A DNA stretch of 64,000 bases from Scandinavium sp002470465 (GTDB lineage Bacteria > Pseudomonadota > Gammaproteobacteria > Enterobacterales > Enterobacteriaceae): positions 248,001-312,000 of the forward strand of contig NZ_JBFLVD010000011.1 of NCBI RefSeq assembly GCF_040750395.1. Reading direction: 5' to 3'. The notes below the pieces were generated by a model. It had not been told where the DNA came from and did no database searches. It saw nothing but the letters and a program-made list of their open reading frames with translations. Positions 14,024 through 23,236 of this stretch are shown piece by piece. Positions within the stretch are counted from its first letter, which is position 1; each line of letters opens with the position of its first letter. The position numbers and the translations under genes are program-made.

Positions 14024-15436
14024 ATGACCCCTCTGTACCGCACGCTGTCTCCCGCTGATACGGTTCTGACAGAATGCTGCGGGCTCCATACGCTTGAAGA
14101 TAGTCTTGAGGCCTTTGCCGCGCGTTATCTGCTGGCGCAGCTGGCCGAACGGACGCTGGATATTCAGTACTATATCTGGGAGGACGATGTCTCCGGACGG
14201 CTGCTTTTTGAGGCGCTGCTGGACGCCGCCGGGCGGGATGTGAAGGTTCGCTTGCTGCTGGATGACAATAACACCTCCGGGCTGGATGACATCCTGCTGG
14301 CCCTTGACGCCCATCCGAATATAGAAGTGCGGCTGTTCAATCCTTTCTCTTTCCGGACGCTACGGATGCTGGGCTATCTCACCGATTTTGCGCGACTCAA
14401 TCGCCGGATGCACAACAAAAGTTTTAGCGCGGACTGTGAGGCCACTATCGTGGGCGGCCGAAACGTCGGGGATGCCTATTTTGGCATTGGTGAAGAGCCG
14501 TTATTTGCTGACCTGGATGTGCTTGCTACAGGGCACGTTGTCAGGGATGTGGAGCAGGATTTCGAGCGCTACTGGCAGTCGGCGTGCGTCTCGCCGCTAA
14601 GGCAGGTGCTGCCAGCGGAAAGTATCCCGCAGGCTTTACCGCCTTTGAGCGATGAACAACAGGCCGCTGCCGATCGCTATCTCGAGAAAGTGGCAAATAC
14701 AGAAATCGCCAGGCGGCTGGGTCAGGGCACGCTGCCGTTTATCCGGGCGCGTACCCGTTTGCTCAGTGACGATCCCCGTAAAGGGCAGGGCAAAGCCGCT
14801 CCACGGACGCTGCTGGGGGAGCGCCTGCGTAAAGTGATGGGGACACCGCAATCCCATATCGATATTATCTCCGCTTATTTTGTCCCCGGGCGTGCGGGCG
14901 TTGCGCAGATCCTTAATCTGACCCGCAAAGGGGTGAAAGTGGCGATCATGACCAATTCGCTGGCGGCAAACGACGTGGCGGTGGTCCATGCGGGCTATGC
15001 CCGCTGGCGCAAGAAGCTGCTGCGTCACGGCGTGGAGCTGTACGAAATCAAACCCACGTACCAATCTCGCCCCGAAATCCATGACCGTGGTTTGACCGGG
15101 AACTCCGGCTCCAGTCTGCATGCTAAAACATTCAGCGTGGACGGAAAAACCGTGTTTATTGGATCGTTTAATTTCGACCCGCGCTCGGCGTTACTTAACA
15201 CCGAAATGGGATTGGTTATTGAGAGTGAAAGTCTGGCTCAGCGGATCCATCACCGCTTTTTGCACAGTCAGCTTAATGCCGCCTGGAAGCTGCGACTGAC
15301 GCGCTGGGGAAAAATTCACTGGGTCGACAGGGAAAACGGAGGAGAGAAGGTGCTGCGTAAAGAGCCGATGGCGACGATATGGCAGCGCCTGCTGGTATTG
15401 GTGGCTTATATTCTGCCTGTCGAGTGGCTGCTCTAG
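14024..15436 (+). CDS. clsC: ClsC, cardiolipin synthase C
   Basis: 470 aa (E. coli 473). Phospholipase D superfamily with two HKD motifs: HNKSFSAD followed by GGRNVGD (residues about 127-148), and HAKTFSVDGKTVFIGSFN (about 366-383). In E. coli ClsC makes cardiolipin from phosphatidylglycerol and phosphatidylethanolamine and works best together with YmdB. YmdB is normally encoded just upstream but is absent here: only 74 bp separate ymdA and clsC. The start follows CAGGAG. The C-terminus (VLVAYILPVEWLL) is hydrophobic and suggests membrane association. Confidence 0.95.
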   Translation: MTPLYRTLSPADTVLTECCGLHTLEDSLEAFAARYLLAQLAERTLDIQYYIWEDDVSGRLLFEALLDAAGRDVKVRLLLDDNNTSGLDDILLALDAHPNIEVRLFNPFSFRTLRMLGYLTDFARLNRRMHNKSFSADCEATIVGGRNVGDAYFGIGEEPLFADLDVLATGHVVRDVEQDFERYWQSACVSPLRQVLPAESIPQALPPLSDEQQAAADRYLEKVANTEIARRLGQGTLPFIRARTRLLSDDPRKGQGKAAPRTLLGERLRKVMGTPQSHIDIISAYFVPGRAGVAQILNLTRKGVKVAIMTNSLAANDVAVVHAGYARWRKKLLRHGVELYEIKPTYQSRPEIHDRGLTGNSGSSLHAKTFSVDGKTVFIGSFNFDPRSALLNTEMGLVIESESLAQRIHHRFLHSQLNAAWKLRLTRWGKIHWVDRENGGEKVLRKEPMATIWQRLLVLVAYILPVEWLL

Positions 15437-15467
15437 CCAGGCTGTGCGAACAGCCTGGCTATGTTTA

Positions 15468-16622
15468 TCACGCGGCCTGCGGCTTGTTTTGCGGCGTCTG
15501 CGGTTTACCGGAAAACAGGAAGCGTAGCAGCGGCACGCGTAAATGCAGTTCGTACAGGATGACGGCAATACCAACCACAAACACCAACCCGGTAATAAAC
15601 CCGAGCAGATTCGAGTGGATCACTGGCGCTATCCACGCCCCGTAGAGCAGCGTCAAGGGATGGTGCACCAGATAGATGAACAGTGAAGCGTTCACGAAGT
15701 AGGTCACGCGGGTGGATTTGAAGTTCAGCAGCCGATGGCCAAATGCAAACACCACGTTCACCATCCACAGACCCAGGACCATGGTGATCACGTACTCGGT
15801 TTCGTACATCCATGCATCGCCTGAGCCATATTGCTGGTTAAGGCGATAGGCGATAAAGCCAAGGAGTGCGCCTGCCATGCACCATGGTGAAGGGGTGGTA
15901 AACAGATCTTTCAGCCGCGGATTAACAAACGCCTGCGCACCGAGAATGAAGAACGGCAGGTAGAACAGGGTTTGCATCACCACAAAGTTGAACATCCCGT
16001 CGCTCAGAATTGGCGGGTAAACAAGAAACAGCGTGCGGCGGATGAGGGCATAACAGACGCCCAGCGCAAGGAACAGCCAGCTCAGTTTCCCCATCGTTAC
16101 GTTATCGAAGAAGGCGACAAGTGAGGCTTTCTGGCGTTTTTTGATCCAGTGGAACAGCGCCAGGCCAAGCGTCGTGAGGACAACCAGCACTAGCAGGAAC
16201 CAAAGGTGAGAAATCAATTCCCACGCCAGAGTGTTGTATTTCTGATAACCGGTGAGCGTGTGCCAGGACTCCGTCTTTCCCTTGACGTGCTGCAGCATTA
16301 AAAACTGCGGCAACGTCAGCAGCGGAATGGCGGTCAGCATCGGGATGCCGACGCGTTCCACGCGCACGGTCCACCATTTCTTCATCGGGTAGCGCAAAAA
16401 CAGCATGTAGGAAAAATAGCCGGAAATAACGAAGAAGACCTGCATGCGGAAGGAGTGAATAAAGTCGTTGAACAGCGTCAGCCACCACGACGGCTCGACG
16501 CTGTTCACGTGCCAGGTGTGGCTGGAATAGATCAGCGAGATATGAAAAGGGATCCCGAGCAGCATCAGCCAGGCGCGGATGGAATCGAGAAAATATTCAC
16601 GTTGGGTTGGTATAGTATTCAT
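15468..16622 (-). CDS. opgC: OpgC, glucan succinyltransferase
   Basis: 384 aa (E. coli OpgC 385). Acyltransferase-3 family with about 10 membrane helices; the N-terminal Arg-x10-His motif appears as SIRAWLMLLGIPFH. It transfers succinyl groups to osmoregulated periplasmic glucans made by OpgGH. It is divergent from opgG with a 251-bp promoter region between them, as in E. coli. The C-terminus is a short basic cytoplasmic tail. The plus-strand end is convergent with clsC, 31 bp away. Confidence 0.95.
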   Translation of the reverse strand: MNTIPTQREYFLDSIRAWLMLLGIPFHISLIYSSHTWHVNSVEPSWWLTLFNDFIHSFRMQVFFVISGYFSYMLFLRYPMKKWWTVRVERVGIPMLTAIPLLTLPQFLMLQHVKGKTESWHTLTGYQKYNTLAWELISHLWFLLVLVVLTTLGLALFHWIKKRQKASLVAFFDNVTMGKLSWLFLALGVCYALIRRTLFLVYPPILSDGMFNFVVMQTLFYLPFFILGAQAFVNPRLKDLFTTPSPWCMAGALLGFIAYRLNQQYGSGDAWMYETEYVITMVLGLWMVNVVFAFGHRLLNFKSTRVTYFVNASLFIYLVHHPLTLLYGAWIAPVIHSNLLGFITGLVFVVGIAVILYELHLRVPLLRFLFSGKPQTPQNKPQAA

Positions 16623-16873
16623 AAAGTCAATGAAATCTCAGACTAATCGTCTTATCGGACAAGGCAGTAACGGCTAAATTCGAGCAACCCTACACGAAGT
16701 CCGGGAACCTGTCTTTAAGAGTTGTGCGTAAAAATAAGACAGGTGCGGCAGGTTGTTTAATCCATAGGCCTTTGAGCCGAACAAAATGGGGATTATGTTG
16801 TCGGATTGCCTGAGTTTCCAGTAAAATGGATCGGATCGATTTAAGCACACAAAGGGGGAAGTGCTTACTAATT

Positions 16874-18427
16874 ATGAAAAATAAACCACAGATGATGAAA
16901 CTGCGTTGGTTAGGCGCAGCCGTAATGTTGTCCCTGTGTACTTCATCTGCATGGGCGTTCAGTATTGATGATGTCGCGAAGGAAGCGAAATCACTCGCCG
17001 GCAAGGGCTACGAAGCCCCAAAAAGTAACCTGCCCTCTGTTTTCCGCGACATGAAATACGCGGACTATCAGCAAATTCAGTTCAACCACGATAAAGCGTA
17101 CTGGAGCAAGGTTAAGACACCGTTCAAGCTCGAGTTCTATCATCAGGGAATGTATTTCGATACCCCGGTTACCATCAACGAAGTGACGGCGACCACGGTT
17201 AAAAAAATCAAATACAGCCCGGATTACTTCAATTTTGGCAACGTCCAGCACGATAAAGACACCGTCAAGGATCTGGGTTTTGCCGGCTTTAAAGTGCTCT
17301 ATCCGATCAACAGCAAAGATAAAAACGACGAAATCGTCAGCATGCTCGGAGCCAGCTATTTCCGCGTTCTCGGTCAGGGGCAGACCTATGGTTTGTCCGC
17401 CCGCGGCCTTGCGATCGACACCGCTTTGCCGTCCGGCGAAGAGTTCCCGCGTTTTCGCACGTTCTGGATTGAGCGTCCAAAACCAACCGATAAACGCCTG
17501 ACTATTTATGCACTGCTGGACTCCCCGCGTGCGACCGGCGCGTATCGCTTCGTGGTGATTCCGGGCCGTGACACCGTGGTGGACGTACAGTCCAAAGTTT
17601 ACCTGCGCGATAAAGTCGGCAAACTGGGCGTCGCCCCGCTGACCAGCATGTTCCTGTTCGGGCCGAATCAGCCATCACCAACCACCAATTTCCGTCCGGA
17701 GCTGCACGACTCCAACGGCCTGTCGATTCTCGCGGGGAACGGCGAATGGATCTGGCGTCCACTGAACAACCCGAAACATCTGGCCATCAGCAGCTATGCG
17801 ACCGAAAACCCGCAAGGCTTTGGCCTGCTGCAGCGCGGCCGCCAGTTCTCTCGTTATGAAGATCTGGACGACCGTTACGACCTGCGCCCAAGCGCGTGGA
17901 TCACGCCGAAAGGGGACTGGGGCAAAGGTAAAGTTGAGCTGGTAGAAATTCCTACCAACGACGAAACCAACGACAACATCGTCGCTTACTGGACGCCGGA
18001 TCAGCTGCCGGACGCCGGGAAAGAGATGAACTACAGCTACAGCATCACCTTCACCCGTGACGAGGACAAACTGCACGCGCCGGACAGCGCCTATGTAATG
18101 CAGACCCGTCGTTCAACGGGGGATGTGAAGCAGTCGAACCTGATCCGCCAGCCTGACGGTACCATCGCGTTCGTGGTTGATTTCACCGGTGCGGAAATGA
18201 AAAAAATGCCGCAGGACACCGCCGTAACGGCTCAGACCAGCATTGGTGACAATGGGGAAATCGTGGACAGCAACGTTCGCTACAACCCGGTAACCAAAGG
18301 CTGGCGCCTGACGATGCGCGTGAAAGTCAAAGACGTGAAGAAAACGACCGACATGCGTGCGGCGCTGGTCAATGGCGACCAGACGCTGAGTGAAACCTGG
18401 AGCTATCAGCTACCTGCCAATGAATAA
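16874..18427 (+). CDS. opgG: OpgG, periplasmic glucan biosynthesis protein
   Basis: 517 aa from this start; 511 aa if it starts at 16892, the length usually given for E. coli. Signal peptide ends SSAWA-F. The mature protein starts FSIDDVAKEAKSLAGKGY and has the two-domain beta-sandwich/Ig-like fold of the MdoG family. It is required for the backbone or branching of osmoregulated periplasmic glucans in the periplasm. Start 16874 is preferred because GGGGGAAG lies upstream, though at 12 nt spacing; an in-frame ATG at 16826 has no homology. opgH overlaps the last 8 nt, so translation is coupled. Confidence 0.95.
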   Translation: MKNKPQMMKLRWLGAAVMLSLCTSSAWAFSIDDVAKEAKSLAGKGYEAPKSNLPSVFRDMKYADYQQIQFNHDKAYWSKVKTPFKLEFYHQGMYFDTPVTINEVTATTVKKIKYSPDYFNFGNVQHDKDTVKDLGFAGFKVLYPINSKDKNDEIVSMLGASYFRVLGQGQTYGLSARGLAIDTALPSGEEFPRFRTFWIERPKPTDKRLTIYALLDSPRATGAYRFVVIPGRDTVVDVQSKVYLRDKVGKLGVAPLTSMFLFGPNQPSPTTNFRPELHDSNGLSILAGNGEWIWRPLNNPKHLAISSYATENPQGFGLLQRGRQFSRYEDLDDRYDLRPSAWITPKGDWGKGKVELVEIPTNDETNDNIVAYWTPDQLPDAGKEMNYSYSITFTRDEDKLHAPDSAYVMQTRRSTGDVKQSNLIRQPDGTIAFVVDFTGAEMKKMPQDTAVTAQTSIGDNGEIVDSNVRYNPVTKGWRLTMRVKVKDVKKTTDMRAALVNGDQTLSETWSYQLPANE

Positions 18428-20948
18428 GATAACCGAGTATATCAATGCAATGCCGCTCTCAGATGCTGAGAAAGCGGCACTGCCGACCACCGATTTTCGT
18501 GCTCTGCACGAGGCGCTGGATACGGACCATACCTCGATTGCGCGTGAAGATGATTCGCCGCTTGGCTCCGTAAAAGCGCGTCTTGAGCAGGCGTGGCCGG
18601 ACTCACTCGCGGACGGGCAGCTTGTCAAAGATGACGAAGGGCGCACGCAGCTTGAAGCGATGCCGAAAGCGACTCGCTCTTCCATGTTCCCCGATCCGTG
18701 GCGTACCAACCCGATTGGCCGCTTCTGGGACAGAATGCTGGGGCGCGACGTACAGCCGCGCTACCTGGCCCGTCTGACTCAGGAAGAGCGTGAGCGTGAA
18801 GCCAAATGGCGTACCGTCGGGACCATCCGTCGTTACATCCTGCTGCTGCTGACTCTGGCTCAAACCGTCGTCGCGACCTGGTACATGAAAACTATTCTGC
18901 CGTACCAGGGCTGGGCGCTGGTGAACCCGCTGGACATGCGCGGGCAGGATCTGTGGGTATCCTTTATGCAGCTGCTGCCTTACGTGCTGCAAACGGGGAT
19001 CCTGATTCTGTTTGCCGTGCTGTTCTGCTGGGTTTCTGCCGGGTTCTGGACGGCGCTGATGGGCTTCCTGCAGTTGCTCATCGGGCGCGATAAATACAGT
19101 ATTTCCGCCTCCACCGTGGGTGATGAAGCGTTAAATCCTGAGCATCGCACCGCGCTTATCATGCCAATCTGTAATGAAGACGTTGACCGCGTATTCGCGG
19201 GTCTGCGTGCCACCTGGGAGTCGGTGAAAGCGACCGGCAACAAGGAGCACTTTGACGTCTACATTCTGAGCGACAGCTACGATCCGGATATCTGTATGCG
19301 TGAGCAGAAAGCCTGGATGGAGCTGATTGCTGAAGTGCAGGGCGAAGGGCAGATTTTCTACCGTCGTCGTCGTCGTCGCGTGAAGCGTAAAAGCGGCAAC
19401 ATCGATGACTTCTGCCGCCGCTGGGGCAACCAGTACAGCTACATGGTGGTGCTGGATGCAGATTCCGTGATGTCGGGCGACTGCCTGTGCGGCCTCGTGC
19501 GTCTGATGGAAGCCAACCCCAATGCCGGGATCATTCAGTCTTCGCCGAAAGCGTCCGGTATGGACACGCTGTATGCGCGCTGCCAGCAGTTCGCGACGCG
19601 CGTTTATGGTCCGCTGTTCACCGCCGGTCTGCACTTCTGGCAGCTGGGGGAATCCCACTACTGGGGCCATAACGCGATTATCCGCGTGAAGCCGTTTATC
19701 GAGCACTGTGCGCTGGCACCGCTGCCGGGTGAGGGTAACTTCGCGGGTTCTATTCTGTCGCACGACTTTGTTGAAGCCGCGCTGATGCGCCGTGCAGGCT
19801 GGGGTGTCTGGATTGCCTACGATCTGCCGGGATCTTATGAAGAGCTGCCGCCGAACCTGCTGGATGAGCTGAAGCGTGACCGCCGCTGGTGTCAGGGGAA
19901 CCTGATGAACTTCCGTCTGTTCCTCGTGAAGGGGATGCACCCGGTTCACCGTGCGGTGTTCCTGACGGGGGTCATGTCTTATCTCTCTGCGCCGCTGTGG
20001 TTTATGTTCCTGGCATTGTCGACTGCGCTGCAGGTGGTGCATGCGCTGACTGAACCGCAGTACTTCCTGCAGCCGCGACAGCTGTTCCCGGTGTGGCCGC
20101 AGTGGCGCCCGGAGCTGGCTATTACGCTGTTTGCCTCAACCATGGTGCTGCTGTTCCTGCCTAAGCTACTGAGCATTATTCTTATCTGGTGCAAAGGTCC
20201 GAAAGAGTACGGTGGTTTCTTCCGCGTTACCCTTTCTCTTCTGCTGGAAGTGCTGTTCTCTGTGCTGCTGGCGCCGGTGCGCATGCTGTTCCATACCGTG
20301 TTTGTGGTCAGCGCATTCCTTGGTTGGGAAGTAGTCTGGAATTCGCCGCAGCGTGACGATGACTCCACGCCGTGGAGCGAAGCGTTTATGCGCCACGGTT
20401 CTCAGCTCCTGCTCGGTCTGGTCTGGGCGGCAGGAATGGCGTGGCTCGATTTGCGTTTCCTGTTCTGGCTGGCGCCGATCGTCTTCTCGCTGATCCTCTC
20501 TCCGTTCGTGTCGGCGATTTCCAGCCGCTCAACGGTTGGGTTGCGAAGCAAGCGTGCGAAGCTGTTCCTGATCCCGGAAGAGTACGACACGCCGCAGGTG
20601 CTGAAGGATACCGACAGCTTCGTGGAGCTCAACCGCGCTCGTTCGCTGGATGACGGCTTCATGCACGCGGTCTTCAACCCGTCGTTTAACGCCCTGGCCA
20701 CCGCCATGGCAACGGCGCGTCACCGCGAAAGTAAGGTGCTCGAGATTGCCCGCGATCGTCACGTTGAACAGGCGTTGAACGACACGCCGGACAAGCTGAG
20801 CCGCGATCGTCGTCTGGTGCTGCTGAGCGACCCGATGACCATGGCGCGCCTGCATTACCGCGTCTGGTCATCGCCGGAGAAATATTCCTCCTGGGTAAGC
20901 CATTACGAGACCATCGCTATGAACCCATTGGCGTTGAAGACAAAGTAA
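18420..20948 (+). CDS. opgH: OpgH, membrane glucosyltransferase
   Basis: 842 aa (E. coli 847). Cytoplasmic N-terminal domain (1-140), two membrane helices (about 140-215), a GT2 glycosyltransferase domain with VLDADS (DxD) and RDRRWCQGN (the Q/RxxRW-type motif), then about six membrane helices (510-690) and a cytoplasmic tail. It polymerises beta-1,2-glucose from UDP-glucose for periplasmic glucans. In E. coli the N-terminal domain also delays FtsZ assembly in UDP-glucose-rich cells. The start at 18420 overlaps the opgG stop region (ATGAATAA); there is no good ribosome binding site. Confidence 0.97.
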   Translation: MNKITEYINAMPLSDAEKAALPTTDFRALHEALDTDHTSIAREDDSPLGSVKARLEQAWPDSLADGQLVKDDEGRTQLEAMPKATRSSMFPDPWRTNPIGRFWDRMLGRDVQPRYLARLTQEEREREAKWRTVGTIRRYILLLLTLAQTVVATWYMKTILPYQGWALVNPLDMRGQDLWVSFMQLLPYVLQTGILILFAVLFCWVSAGFWTALMGFLQLLIGRDKYSISASTVGDEALNPEHRTALIMPICNEDVDRVFAGLRATWESVKATGNKEHFDVYILSDSYDPDICMREQKAWMELIAEVQGEGQIFYRRRRRRVKRKSGNIDDFCRRWGNQYSYMVVLDADSVMSGDCLCGLVRLMEANPNAGIIQSSPKASGMDTLYARCQQFATRVYGPLFTAGLHFWQLGESHYWGHNAIIRVKPFIEHCALAPLPGEGNFAGSILSHDFVEAALMRRAGWGVWIAYDLPGSYEELPPNLLDELKRDRRWCQGNLMNFRLFLVKGMHPVHRAVFLTGVMSYLSAPLWFMFLALSTALQVVHALTEPQYFLQPRQLFPVWPQWRPELAITLFASTMVLLFLPKLLSIILIWCKGPKEYGGFFRVTLSLLLEVLFSVLLAPVRMLFHTVFVVSAFLGWEVVWNSPQRDDDSTPWSEAFMRHGSQLLLGLVWAAGMAWLDLRFLFWLAPIVFSLILSPFVSAISSRSTVGLRSKRAKLFLIPEEYDTPQVLKDTDSFVELNRARSLDDGFMHAVFNPSFNALATAMATARHRESKVLEIARDRHVEQALNDTPDKLSRDRRLVLLSDPMTMARLHYRVWSSPEKYSSWVSHYETIAMNPLALKTK

Positions 20949-20962
20949 TGTCAGAAGAAATT

Positions 20963-21046
20963 GGCCGGTGGCGCATGCTTACCGGGCCTGCAAAACGTCA
21001 TGAATCTGTGATTTTGTAGGCCTGATAAGCGAAGCGCCATCAGACA
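20963..21046. repeat. REP/BIME pair after opgH
   Basis: Two inverted REP-like units: GGCCGGTGGCGCATGCTTACCGGGCC-TG (20963-20990) and GTAGGCCTGATAAGCGAAGCGCCATCAG (21016-21043), separated by 25 bp. The typical GGCCTGATAAGCG and GCGCCATC signatures are present. BIMEs bind IHF, gyrase or Pol I and protect mRNA 3' ends. Confidence 0.85.
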
Positions 21047-21069
21047 ATGAAGACATTTATCCGTGCCTG

Positions 21070-21095
21070 ATACCGGTCAAATGACCGGTATTTTT
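21070..21095 (+). terminator. Terminator upstream of yceK
   Basis: ATACCGGTCA-AA-TGACCGGTAT plus TTTT; a perfect 10-bp stem. It ends opgGH transcription 28 bp before the yceK start. Confidence 0.9.
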
Positions 21096-21123
21096 CTGTC
21101 AGATGTTTGAGTGGAGAAATCCG

Positions 21124-21351
21124 GTGAAAATAATCGTAGTTTGCCTGATGGCCATGCTACTGAGCGGCTGTGGCAGTATTATTAGCCGGACAATCCCGGG
21201 GCAGGGGCACGGCAATCAGTATTATCCCGGCGTGCAGTGGGACGTCCGGGATTCGGCCTGGCGCTATATCACGATCCTCGATCTGCCGTTTTCTCTGGTG
21301 TTCGACACGCTGCTGTTGCCGATTGACGCCCACCACGGCCCCTACGAGTAA
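21124..21351 (+). CDS. yceK: YceK, small lipoprotein
   Basis: 75 aa, as in E. coli, starting at GTG 21124 with GGAG 8 nt upstream. An ATG 7 codons upstream is possible but gives a charged extension before the signal peptide. Lipobox LLSGC (Cys about 17), so an outer-membrane-anchored lipoprotein; the Ser-like +2 context (GSI) suggests Lol export. The mature part (GQGHGNQYYPGVQWDVRDSA, DAHHGPYE) belongs to the DUF1375 family, function unknown. The stop codon is directly next to the msyB stop on the other strand. Confidence 0.9.
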   Translation: MKIIVVCLMAMLLSGCGSIISRTIPGQGHGNQYYPGVQWDVRDSAWRYITILDLPFSLVFDTLLLPIDAHHGPYE

Positions 21352-21726
21352 TCAGCGCTCATCCCATTCGTCGGCTGCCGTCTGGCCCTCTTCGGTATCC
21401 AGCGGTGGCTCAAGCTGAAACTCGCCCTCATCCCATTCGTGCAGCGTGTTCTCCTCAATCCACTCCTGGGTCAACTCAATTTCGTCGAAATCACCGTCGA
21501 ACACGCTTTGCGCACCTTCACCGCTGATCATCGGCAGGCATTCACCTTCTTCCCCTTCGTCGGCAAAAAACTCCGCCTGCCACATGATGTCACCATCCTG
21601 AAGAATGTATTTCTGGAGGTTCAGCTGTTGAACGGAAATATCACCTTCTCCGGCATCAGGGCTGTTGGCGATAAACTCTTCGCGTGCCGCATCAATAGCT
21701 TCGTCGAGCGTGGCGTACATGGTCAT
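21352..21726 (-). CDS. msyB: MsyB, acidic cytoplasmic protein
   Basis: 124 aa, the same length as E. coli. Extremely acidic (about one third Asp/Glu; e.g. WDEGEFQLEPPLDTEEG). In E. coli msyB is a multicopy suppressor of secY and secA mutations and is stationary-phase/RpoS-linked. The start MTMYATLDEAIDAAREEF at 21726 has AGGGAG upstream; 28 upstream in-frame codons have no homology. Single-gene unit between yceK (convergent) and mdtG (same strand, 93 bp upstream). Confidence 0.94.
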   Translation of the reverse strand: MTMYATLDEAIDAAREEFIANSPDAGEGDISVQQLNLQKYILQDGDIMWQAEFFADEGEEGECLPMISGEGAQSVFDGDFDEIELTQEWIEENTLHEWDEGEFQLEPPLDTEEGQTAADEWDER

Positions 21727-21819
21727 CTCATTCTCCCTGCAGGTTGACGTGGTTTTCAGGAAAGAATAGACGAAGATTCGGTTGTGCAAGGACGATGAAT
21801 GAAAAATCATTCGGATGGA

Positions 21820-23073
21820 TTAACTGGCCGTCTGACGCTCTTCGTCATTTTCCGCAGAAGAAGGCAGCGTCTGCCGTGTACGTCGCAGGCTGAGGCCGGT
21901 ATAGATAGCGTTAAATAGCACTACGCTCGCCGTGACGAAAAATACCGTGCGAAAACCGAAGCTCGCAGAGACAGAGGCGCCAATCAGCGGTCCGGTGACG
22001 TTGCCGATATCGCGAAACGACTGGTTATAGCTGAAGATGCGTCCGGCAATCTGGTTGGTGGAGTTGTAAACCAGCAGCGTCTGAACGGCAGGAAGCAGCG
22101 CGCCATCGGCTGCGCCAAGCAGGAAACGCAGGAGACCGAGCTGCCACGGTGACTGGACGAACGCCATCGGGATCAGCAGCAGAACGGAAATCACCAGCGC
22201 GGCAATCAGGATCTTCTCCGGGCCGATTCTGTCGCCGAGTTTGCCCAGCCGTGGGGCACTCATCAGCGCCGCGACGCCGGGCACTGAGGCAATCATTCCG
22301 CTGATAAAAGCAATGTTGCTGACGTTGCCCGCCAGCTCGCGGACGTAGAGCGTTAAAATGGGCGCAATGGATCCAGTCGCAACCTGAATAATCAGCGTGG
22401 TGATAAACAGGCTCAGCACCAGCTTCGGGCTTTTCAGCGAGGCAATAACGTCTTTTGCGCGCAACATCTCTTTTTTCGGTACCGGCTCGAACTGCTCACG
22501 AATCAAGAACAGCGTCAGCACGAAGCACAGAAAGAGGACGCTTGCGGTCATAAAGAATACGGGACGCAGGCCGTAGCTGTCTGCCAGCAGCCCGCCCGCC
22601 AGAGGGCCTAACAGCGCGCCGCTAACCGCTCCCGTAGAAAGTGTACCGAGCGCCCAGCCACTTTTATGGCGAGGGATTTGCGTGGCAATAAGCGCGTTGG
22701 CGTTGGGTACAAAGCCGCCGAGCAGTCCCAGCAGCGCCCGCAGCAGCAAAAATTGCCAGATGTTCTGCACAAGCCCCATCAGCACCATCACAATCGACAT
22801 CCCAAGAGCGGAGCGCAGCAGCATGATTTTGCGGCCTTTACGATCCGCAAGGCCGCCCCAGAAGGGAGAGGCAATTGCCGAAAACAGGAAGGTAATGCTG
22901 AAGACCAGTCCTGACCACAGATTCAGTTCGCTATGGCCCGTAATGCCAAGCTGTTCAACGTAAAGCGGCAGAAAAGGCATTACCAGGCTGAATGCGGCGC
23001 CGGTGAGAAAGCAGCCAATCCAGGCAATAGTGAGATTCCGTTTCCAGCTAATGGGGACATCTGAGGAGAGCAT
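21820..23073 (-). CDS. mdtG: MdtG, MFS multidrug efflux transporter
   Basis: 417 aa (E. coli 408). Major facilitator superfamily with 12 helices. The loop 2-3 motif appears as GGLADRKGRKIML and its second copy as LGKLGDRIGPEKIL; helix 5 antiporter motif region as GALLGPLAGGLLADSYG. E. coli MdtG gives resistance to fosfomycin and deoxycholate and is activated by MarA/SoxS/Rob. The C-terminal tail is about 10 residues longer than in E. coli. The ribosome binding site is poor (GATTAA), so the start is chosen on homology of ISWKRNLTIAWIGCF. Confidence 0.93.
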   Translation of the reverse strand: MLSSDVPISWKRNLTIAWIGCFLTGAAFSLVMPFLPLYVEQLGITGHSELNLWSGLVFSITFLFSAIASPFWGGLADRKGRKIMLLRSALGMSIVMVLMGLVQNIWQFLLLRALLGLLGGFVPNANALIATQIPRHKSGWALGTLSTGAVSGALLGPLAGGLLADSYGLRPVFFMTASVLFLCFVLTLFLIREQFEPVPKKEMLRAKDVIASLKSPKLVLSLFITTLIIQVATGSIAPILTLYVRELAGNVSNIAFISGMIASVPGVAALMSAPRLGKLGDRIGPEKILIAALVISVLLLIPMAFVQSPWQLGLLRFLLGAADGALLPAVQTLLVYNSTNQIAGRIFSYNQSFRDIGNVTGPLIGASVSASFGFRTVFFVTASVVLFNAIYTGLSLRRTRQTLPSSAENDEERQTAS

Positions 23074-23193
23074 AAATTAATCAGCAATGAGGTAATAAGC
23101 AGGCTAATTATGCGCCTGCTAAATCATGACTGCAATCAACGAAACAGAGCAGGAAGAGAAAATATAGCGATAGTTGTCGATCAGAAGAGGTAT

Positions 23194-23217
23194 GCCGGGC
23201 GAGCCTGCGCTGCCCGG
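23194..23217. repeat. REP-like hairpin between mdtG and lpxL
   Basis: GCCGGGC ... GCCCGGA with inner AGC/GCT pairing; imperfect stem in the mdtG-lpxL gap just downstream of the lpxL stop. No U tract on the minus strand, so more likely a REP-type hairpin than a terminator. Confidence 0.45.
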
Positions 23218-23236
23218 AAGAGTAAAGCTGAGGAGA

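Noticed and set aside
19131..20042. 303-codon minus-strand frame within opgH
   Set aside because: Shadow of the certain opgH coding frame; His/Gln/Arg-rich with no homology.
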